From contig NC_043743.1 in the NCBI RefSeq assembly GCF_004337985.1, forward strand, positions 2,774,543 to 2,838,542: DNA of 64,000 bases. The letters are read 5' to 3'. Source of the DNA: Pyricularia pennisetigena. Lineage: Eukaryota > Ascomycota > Sordariomycetes > Magnaporthales > Pyriculariaceae. A model generated the notes under the pieces. The model was not told the origin of the DNA. It did not search any database and was given only the letters and a program-made list of their open reading frames with translations. Each line of letters begins with the position of its first letter. Positions within the stretch are counted from its first letter, which is position 1. Shown here piece after piece: positions 56,709 to 64,000 of the stretch. The position numbers and the translations under genes were made by a program.

Positions 56709-59700
56709 GGTGACCGATTGTTTGTCGAACGATAATTAATACAAGCGATGGATAGGTAGATTCGAGAAACCCAAAGTATTACACTGTTCGCAATGGCGTG
56801 TCAGCGGGTGTCCGTGTCCAGTGTGGCGAGAGGATTTGCTTCTCGATTTGGCTCGGCATCAAAACGTCGACCTAGTGACAGGGTCGCAGGGAGGCGAATG
56901 GCAGCTGAATTGTTTGGGCATGCAACCGGAGGGGGAATTGGATTTTGGACAGGCCTACAATAAGCGCAATTGACCAAGGAGCCAGCGTCGCCGAATTCCA
57001 ACAGGAGCCTATCCGGTGACGGCTTGGTATCAGGCTTACAACAACAAAGTAGGAAAAATTCAAAGGAAGGTGATGGTGAAGCACGCGGTGGACGAAGACG
57101 GGGTGGTTTCGACTTCCTCGGGGGAATAAGGTGTGTTCGGCACACGAATCAAGAGGGTGCTGCCGGGAGGATTGAACTTGAAATGGGGACTGGACTGCGA
57201 AAATTGGTGGAGAGAACAAAGGACTGTAATTTGAGAGGGGGGGCCGGGCGTGGGCCAGGGTCTGGCCAATCTGCGCTAGGTACAGCGACTTCTCCTGCGT
57301 TGCGGTTCCTTGGCCGTCTCCACCCAATTGTTCTTTGCAACCCAGCTCGAACCAGGTCAAGTCCCATTAATTCGATGGGCGATTGCTGATCGGGGGGCCA
57401 GCACAGTCTGATGTTTTTTTTCTTTTTCTTTTCTTATTCTGGTATGATTTTCTGTCTCTTTCTTATTTTATTTTATTTTATTTAACCTTTGGCTTGATGT
57501 TTTTACTTAGAATTCTGTCGCAATTCCTTTACTTGTTTTAAAAAAAAAAAAAAGAATGCAGTGATAGTATGGCAATCGATACATTGGGGAGGGGATTGTT
57601 ATTTTGAGCGCGCAGGAAACCTTCATTAGTACTAGGTACATTGCGATGCGACCGTTTAGTAACCCTGTGCTAGGTCGCCCTTGTCCAACTGGAAGCAGCT
57701 ATCAGGAATGTCCGTGCTATAATACCGCCATACTGCATTCGATCAAGTACCTGATCCATCACCCCCATATTATTAAGCTGCCAACTTGACCACTTGCCTT
57801 GATAGATGTCTACCTGCCGCCACCTCACCGGGACGTGGTGAAAACCTCTTTTCTGCTCGGATCGCGCTGATCTGCCTGTCAGGTGGACTCTCTCAAGGTC
57901 TATCTACAACTCCCCAAAAAGCTGGTTCCCTGGCGATTCAACCTTCGTTATGCTATGCTATCATGCTATAAGCGGTCAAGACGATGGATGTGAAACACTG
58001 AACATCCGGATTGTTAGGCGGGCCCGATTTTCTTTTTTGTTCAAGTCTGGTTTGCCTGGCAAGCCTGGTGACATCAAACTACAGTGAGAGGGATACATTT
58101 GGCTGCCTGGCTGACCTACCCGACCATTGATTTTCTATTCGTACGGACTCTCCGTTCGGCTTCTGACATATTTGCCTTGCTTCTTCATTGCGCCGTGCTA
58201 CACCAGTCGACTCTGGAGAAGTCAGTGCACACAGCCCAGGTCGTATATCCATGGAGGGCTGCTTGTCCCCAGCTCAGCCCTGAAACTGGTCAGTAGTGTT
58301 GAGAGAATTCTTTTTTGTTTCTCTCTCTTGACGATTTTTTTTTTCTTAATTGAAGTTTATTCCACAGTCATGAATAAATCACCAGCGCACGGCCATGAAA
58401 GATCATCCAAATCGTGATTGGACTTGGCGCTAGAATCTTGGGAAAAAAAGGGGGTGGAGACCCGCACTATTACAGCCAAAAAAAAGTGGAAAGCCTTCAG
58501 TCGGTCGGCATGCCATCTGCCGGCGAAGCGTGCTAACGACAAACACATATTACTTCATACGCTGGTAGGTATTATAAGTAAGATAGCTACTGTGCATGTG
58601 CTTGGGCACGTAGTAGTAGGTATTCATTCGGTAGATAGCCGACGTGTACAACAACGTGTAAGGCGGACAAGTTGACCGACTCATATTGTAAATGTCCACC
58701 ACGGCTTGCTGCATCAGACATGGAAATACTCCCGACACGGTCGATTGCAAAACAGAAGATGTACTGCCAACCAAAGACCGCTCATTTGATTGTCAATCAG
58801 TGGCAATTGTTCGATTGGCCTCAGGCAACTCATCTGACATGGCGTGAACTTTTCTCACTTTGCAGAACGGTAAAGAGGCCTGCCAGTCTGCCTGCATGCA
58901 TGCATTGACTGAGCACATACCTACATCCACTTAATGTTTCTGTCAGTGTCGGCGAATTAATTACTCGGGCGTAACTCAAAATCCCCCATCTTCTTACCTC
59001 TGCACCTCCAGAATCGATTTTGTTTCCGATCAACGGATCAACAGAGTAAGATACATTGATACTGCGCATGGTGGAGAAACGAATGTTTAGATCCATGTAC
59101 TTGTACCGTACAGCATGTACCAGGTATGATTACACAAAACCAAAGACCCCACATAACCTTTCATTTCCGACTTGGGGGCAAATTTCGCTTGTTAGCACAC
59201 CATCTTTTTTCTCTCATACGGAGTCGCGGTCATGTTGCTGATTTTGAAATTCCCTTCGTACATAATCACGGCAAACTCAGGCCACATCCAGTGTACCGCT
59301 TTGAGGGTGGCTTTTTCTTTATTTTTATTTTTATCTATTTTTTAATTTTTTTATGTTGGATTTCCCTTCTGGGATACTTCTCGAATGTTGGAAGTTTCTG
59401 TCCTGGGATGATACCCCCGGAACCTTGGGGGCCCGTCGACTTGCTGGTTGAAAATTCAAGCAGCAGCTTCACAGCGATTTCCATGCAGCATTCAATCTAT
59501 TTGCCGATCGCCCTGACGATTCGCATTCGATTTTTTTCTGCCGGAACCTGGGGTTTCTCATGCAGCCGTTACCACATATGGACGCACGCACAGGCTGCAT
59601 AACATCGGGTGTAGGCACGTCCTCTGAAAATTTGTGGGCCGGTCGTTCCAGCTGACGAGCTGCTCGCTTGCCACTGGTTGTATTTCCCCCCTTCCCATAT

Positions 59701-60411
59701 GTGTCGACCAAGTCGTCTAGTCTAGGCGCCAGAATTATTACCCGGTTGACACTTCTTGCGCAAATGCAGTATATGCATCATTTGGGATGCCAGTGTAGCT
59801 AACTGGATTACCAGTACGGTAATGAGAGGAACCTCATCCAGACCTACTGTAAAGTACATACATATAGCACAGGGCGCTATAGACCACACTAAACTAATAT
59901 CATCAGCCATATTTCAGCTTACGTGGTGACACATCACTTGCTGCCGTGAGCCAGAATCTTTGTACGCTGTACTTCGTATGTTTAAGTTTCAACTTCGCAG
60001 TTACGATAGGTTAAAGCTGGGGTAACTATTCTAGCTGCAGACCAGCCAGGCGGGCTAGATGCATGCAAGAGAAGAGACGGCTTCTTGGGGGTGTCTGCAT
60101 TTGAAGTGCAGTAGTGTCATAAGCAAGATTATGTGTGCGCGATTGCCCAATCATGGGGAAGCTTTTCAACTAGCTCCCTGAACCTACTCATGAGTGCCCT
60201 TGCCAGCACAACGTCACTGCGGCGGGTAAACAAGGCGGCCTCAGTTCTCCATCCAACCTAAAAGGCTTGTCCAGCGCTTTGCATATGTCGTTTGATAGCT
60301 TTCCCCGTCAGGTCCCAAACCCACGGGCAAGCTTCAAACGCTGCACCCTGCAATCATAAAAAAAAATTGTTTTATTTTTTTCTGGATAAGTCCTATCCAC
60401 AAAAGAGAGAG
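56709..60411. other. divergent promoter region between magB and the Smr gene
   Basis: About 3.7 kb holding the magB promoter and leader and the Smr-gene promoter. Features seen: an A run near 57,540-57,552, a TTTTA repeat at 57,464-57,484 and many short non-conserved open frames. No gene recognised. Confidence 0.55.
57464..57484. repeat. (TTTTA)n microsatellite
   Basis: About four tandem TTTTA units within a T-rich block upstream of magB. Confidence 0.85.
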
Positions 60412-61815
60412 ATGTCAATCCCACTGACGCGACTGGGCGACAGAGGTAAGCAAAAACAAAAAAAGCAACCACAAACCCGAACCTGAACATCGCACCACGC
60501 ACGTGCGGAGGAAAGTTCACTGGTTTTATCTACCTTGCCCACCTGCTCTGCGCAAAACCCTATTTAATCTCGACATCTCAGATCGCATTCGCTAACTCGA
60601 GAGGACCGTGATTCTCCCTCGCCCTTGGTGTTCAGCCTTCAGTCATAGCGAAAACAATGATGTAGAAGCCGAATATGACCGACTGAGGGACTTGGCTCGA
60701 CAGGAGGCACGGAAACGCGGTGAATGTTTCGAAAGGGTGAGTGAGTTCATGTACCTAACCTATATTTGATGTGGGGCCGGCAAAAGCCAGTTAAACAACA
60801 TGTTGTTTTCCGGGTATCGGCTCCGTGTCCGGCTCCGGCTCAAACTCCTATTTGAAATCCCCTGTCAAGTTTGACCTTTGCTTTGTGACGACCCCTTCAT
60901 CTTTTTTGCGGTCAGGGTTTTTGTCCGTTCTGATCTCACCTGATGCTTGCTTGCTTGCTTGCTTCAACACACTTTGGACTCCACCAAAAGTCCAGAACCA
61001 AGAAATTTATCTCGAATCCCCCCTTGTTTTCCTGTCTCTTCTCAACTCCTCGATCCCTAGCCAAGGCCATGTCCAGCCCTGGACCAAAGTTACCGAAAGG
61101 GCGACTGTTACAAACGATTGCCTGTTAGTACAACCTGCTATCGAACCATGTCTGACTCCACACACCGCGTTCTTAGTCCCGCCAAGCGTACGAAAATGGC
61201 GACGGCGCCGAAGCCAAGCGCCTCTCCAACGAGGGCAAGAAGCACGGCGCCAACATGGAGCGCTATAACAAGCAGGCTTCGGAGTACATATTCCGGGAGA
61301 ACAACAACCCGGAGCGCGTGGCCGAGGACACCATCGACCTGCACGGCCAGTTCGTCGAGGAGGCCGAGGACATACTCGAGGCCCGCATCCGCGACGCCCA
61401 GGCCAGGGGCCAGAGGCACCTGCACGTAATCGTCGGCAAAGGTAACCACAGTGCCGGCGGCGTGCAAAAGATCAAGCCCCGCGTCGAGCAGGTTTGTCGG
61501 GAGCTGGGGCTCGACTATGCAACCGAAGCCAACGACGGCCGCATCTACGTCGACTTGACCGGAGCCAAGGTCGGGGCGCCGCCGCCGCTGCCGCCGCAGC
61601 CTGGTGGTGGGTACGGTGGTGGTGGTCACGGGCCCAGTCACGGAGGCCATCAGCCTCATCACGACGCTGGCTACGGCCAGGCTCACCATGGGGGCGGCCA
61701 GCATCAACAACGCCCACCGCAACAGCAGCAACAGCAGCAACATCAGCAACAGCAGCAAGACGACGATCTCATTGGTATGTTGCTCAAGAAAATACCTTGC
61801 TGTGTGGTCATGTAA
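60412..61815 (+). CDS. Smr-domain protein with C-terminal CaaX box
   Basis: Three exons: 60412-60445, 60636-60736 and 61177-61815, giving 257 residues. Introns are 190 and 440 bp, the latter long for this window. The N-terminal part (NNDVEAEYDRLRDLARQEA, CFERSRQAYENGDGAEAKR) is a helical DUF1771-like segment that precedes Smr domains. The Smr domain spans about 95-175, with IDLHGQFVEEAEDILE and LHVIVGKGNHS, the motifs of this putative nuclease fold. A Pro/Gly/His-rich tail and a polyglutamine run at about 222-241 follow. The protein ends IPCCVVM, a fit to a farnesylation CaaX box (CVVM) with a second Cys before it. Exon 1 (MSIPLTRLGDR) was chosen by phase and donor GTAAGC. That first exon is the least certain part. 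Confidence 0.83.
60944..60964 (+). repeat. (CTTG)n microsatellite in the Smr-gene intron
   Basis: Five tandem GCTT/CTTG units inside the 440-bp second intron of the Smr-domain gene. Variable-length site. Confidence 0.85.
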
Positions 61816-62270
61816 TGGAATCCATTGGATGCATTGCGTAGCGTCAGTCTGTTCAAAGGAGCTCCCCTTTGGGCCTGGAATATGATGCAGATATACGATG
61901 AGGGAGATCTTGTCTCTTCGTAAATCCGGAGGCACGTGCTATAGAACAGAAAGTTGGATATAATGTCGTAATTTAAAGAGAAAGGAGAATTGATGACCGA
62001 TCTATGGCTTGCTCTATCCCAATCGTCAATACTCTCGACGGTGTACACTGTTCTGACAAGGCCCCCTGCGTGACCCTCTGCTGCCTTTTCCCTCGTTCAT
62101 TCGTTCCCAAAGGCAGAGCGCTCGCTGTCTTTGGGACAGCCTAGTGGCACAATGCGCCCATCCACAATTTCTGTTCCTTTATCAATCGCGAGCCTCGAAG
62201 AACAAGATGCTGTGTTCTCCAGTCGATCACATAATCGACCAGTTGTCCCCGTCGTTAAACACCCAATATT
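61816..62270. other. convergent intergenic region
   Basis: 3' flanks of the Smr-domain gene and MIC10. Nothing recognised. Confidence 0.6.
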
Positions 62271-62673
62271 TCATGCCTGCCTGCGGATTTCCCTGGCCGT
62301 CTGCTTGAGGTTGTAGTTGCACTCCTCGTATGCCCGGCCGGCACCGAAGCCGGCGCCGACAAAGGCGGGCCAGGCCCTGCGCTTAAAGACAAGGACCGAG
62401 AAGACGACGCCGAAGCCAAGGCCGAGTGTTGACTTGATCAGGAGGTTCGAGAGGCAGTGGTCCCACTGTTTAAACCCATTCGGTTCGCGCGCGGTGGCGT
62501 CAGTGATCTGGGACTACGTAGTCAAGCCCAAGGGAGCCGTAGGTGGACTCGAAAGCTTTCAGGGGGAGAGAGATGGAAGTGGCGAAGGGCCTTTTTACCT
62601 TCTCGTTCAGAAGTGATTCGCTGACCGGGCGCGCGAAGGCGGGCGAACGCGTAGGAGGAGCTGTCTCGGACAT
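62271..62673 (-). CDS. MIC10: MICOS subunit MIC10
   Basis: Small inner-mitochondrial-membrane protein that bends cristae junction membranes as part of the MICOS complex. Two short exons, 62673-62599 and 62465-62271, separated by a 133-bp intron between codons, giving 89 residues. Both exons are too short for ordinary open-frame scans, and the splice is what reveals the gene. The joined sequence SESLLNEKWDHCLSNLLIK leads into the first membrane segment TLGLGFGVVFSVLVFKRRAW. The second, FVGAGFGAGRAYEECN, carries the glycine-rich G-x-G-x-G-type motif required for MIC10 oligomers. Length and topology match the family (80-100 residues). It is divergent from the URB2-like gene, with a 560-bp promoter between them. 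Confidence 0.93.
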
Positions 62674-63233
62674 TGTTTGTTTGGATTTGGGACTGCACGT
62701 TCTGGGAGGATGGGTTTTGTTCGGTTCGATCAGTCAGGTTGAGCTCAATTGAGCTGGCCCAGGGCTTCTGCGAGTTGACATTGACTTACCTCGAGCGAAT
62801 TGGTCGGTCGGAAGCTGTGGTTGAGAGTGCAGAGGGGGGGAATTGGAATGGTGGTGACGTTTTTGCGGGTGATTCCGATTCCTTACCGTGAGCTTCCTTA
62901 CCCGACGACCGATGGGGATCCACATGGAAGTGGAAGCTTCGAAAATACCTGGCGCGCTGTGGTCCTTTGGAAGGCGGTGAAAAAGTTCACGCGCCGACTT
63001 TCTTTACTATGGGCAGAATCTTTGAAGACTTACTTCCCACCCCCGCTGGTAAACATTTTTGGAAAGACATTTATATCGTTGCCTATTTGCCTCGTTACCC
63101 ATCTAATGTTCATAAAACAAGGGATTTGATTGTTTCTGCTGGGTTTGCCTGGCAAATCTGCAGAGCCTGTGGCTGGCACTGTCACTTTCTACTTGAAAAT
63201 AAAAACTCGCCATCAGTACAAGTTACAGGGGTA
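62674..63233. other. divergent promoter between MIC10 and URB2-like genes
   Basis: 560 bp shared by two divergently transcribed housekeeping genes. No gene recognised. Confidence 0.6.
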
Positions 63234-64000
63234 ATGGAGGGCGCACAACTCCCCAAGCTCACCACCTCCCTCAATCAGGGTACGGTCGAGGAAGTTCCTC
63301 AAAAGCTCAAAGAGCTCTGGAATATCCTGACAACATCAGAACCTGACAGCACACATGCCTCTGAAAAATTTATACTGAGATGGCTGCTCAAGTCCATGGC
63401 TGGGTCTTCTACGGACGCCGAGACAATCCGGCGATACCCGTTGACATGGACCTTGATGGGCTGTCTTTTCAGCCGCATACCGCTTTTTTCTCTGGCAAAG
63501 GCTCTCGCGGATCGGAGGTTCATGGCTATCCTTCAGCAGACCTTGAAGAATATTTCAAGTTCTGACTTGCAGGAACCAGACGGCGATGTCGAGATGCAGG
63601 ATGCGCCAAGCTCTATCAAAAAGTCTCTGAAGAGGAAGAGATCTCAGGAGATCGCGTTTGACCTGAGTGTTCTGAAAGCACCTTTGTCGCGACTGCAATC
63701 TACCGAACAGGTCTTTGCAGCCTTGAAAGTGCTCATATCTAGGATCTCAACAGATGCCAACGACAAGGCTAATGATCGGATGGGAGCAGAGCACATCCGA
63801 TCTCTGTTTGGTTGTGCTACCAAAGATGCTCTTCAAATGATGTCGGCATCTTTGGATGTTTGCAAGCTTGCCATTGCCGAGGAAACTTCCGAATGCTTGG
63901 AAGGTCAAGAATCCTGGATTAACACGTTGGCTTCAATATGGGAGCTGCACATGCGAAGTGGTAGCGATGCCCGTGACTTCGCTCTACATATGGCCGGACC
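63234..64000 (+). CDS. URB2: URB2/NPA2-like nucleolar ribosome biogenesis protein, 5' part only
   Basis: An open frame from the ATG at 63,234 runs without a stop or clear intron to the right edge, 255 codons and incomplete. It begins MEGAQLPKLTTSLNQGTVEE and contains a conserved-looking block, RYPLTWTLMGCLFSRIPLFS, followed by LAKALADRRFMAILQQTLKN, then a basic patch KKSLKRKRSQE that could direct nuclear entry. From memory this order resembles the N-terminus of fungal Urb2, which acts in early 60S ribosome assembly. The complete protein would be well over 1,000 residues, continuing past the window. An alternative is another large helical-repeat nucleolar protein. The coding status is firm, the name moderate. 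Confidence 0.62.
   Translation, partial: MEGAQLPKLTTSLNQGTVEEVPQKLKELWNILTTSEPDSTHASEKFILRWLLKSMAGSSTDAETIRRYPLTWTLMGCLFSRIPLFSLAKALADRRFMAILQQTLKNISSSDLQEPDGDVEMQDAPSSIKKSLKRKRSQEIAFDLSVLKAPLSRLQSTEQVFAALKVLISRISTDANDKANDRMGAEHIRSLFGCATKDALQMMSASLDVCKLAIAEETSECLEGQESWINTLASIWELHMRSGSDARDFALHMAG

Noticed and set aside
60944..60964. Tandem repeats as a possible CRISPR-like array
   Set aside because: Simple four-base microsatellite in an intron. No spacer structure exists anywhere in the window, and the genome is eukaryotic.
61138..61935. 265-codon open frame opposite the Smr-domain gene
   Set aside because: Complement of the Smr exon. Its poly-Leu stretch is the reverse of the polyglutamine codons.

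Overview
This window comes from a filamentous ascomycete, most likely a Magnaporthe/Pyricularia-type Sordariomycete. Genes are interrupted by short introns (mostly 44-142 bp) with GTAAGT/GTACGT-like donors and CTAAC/CTGAC-like branch points. Intergenic DNA is long and rich in poly(A)/poly(T) runs. A complete group-I G-alpha subunit of exactly 353 residues, with an N-terminal MGCG and a C-terminal CGLI, matches the MagB type. Species assignment is inference. All exon models were built by hand from splice signals, reading phase and family knowledge, not from transcripts.

Layout, left to right. 1.6-6.3 kb: S-adenosylmethionine synthetase (-), GPN3-type GTPase (+) and APQ12-like nuclear envelope protein (-). 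7.0-9.1 kb: aldo-keto reductase of the pyridoxal-reductase type (-) and an orphan small secreted protein (-) beside a 20-N assembly gap. 9.8-16.3 kb: a CCCH zinc-finger protein (-), tubulin cofactor E (-) and an RCH1/SBF-like membrane transporter (+). 16.9-27.1 kb: a secreted SGNH hydrolase (-), a disordered acidic/lysine-rich protein (-), a GH64 beta-1,3-glucanase-like protein (-) and a GPI-type GH16 enzyme (-). 29.5-32.1 kb: a two-finger C2H2 transcription factor (-). After a 7.5-kb gene-free interval come a CDC25-type Ras GEF (+, 39.6-43.6 kb), CWC21 (-) and CDC123 (+). 47.6-51.9 kb is a decayed interval with a probable lipase relic and a tRNA-derived SINE-like element. 51.9-64.0 kb: a DUF3716 zinc-binding-type protein (+), G-alpha magB (-), an Smr-domain protein ending in a CaaX box (+), MIC10 (-, two very short exons) and the 5' part of an URB2-like ribosome-biogenesis gene (+) running off the right edge.

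Most genes are single-copy housekeeping or signalling genes rather than members of one pathway. Functional links worth noting are G-alpha, Ras GEF and a transcription factor within 27 kb (growth/cAMP-Ras signalling), and two glucan-active enzymes next to each other (cell wall). I saw no biosynthetic gene cluster, CRISPR array, rRNA or convincing tRNA gene. Candidates for something undescribed are the orphan secreted protein, the CaaX-tailed Smr protein, the CCCH protein family, two introns that would add in-frame peptide if retained, and an extra open frame directly downstream of the DUF3716 gene.
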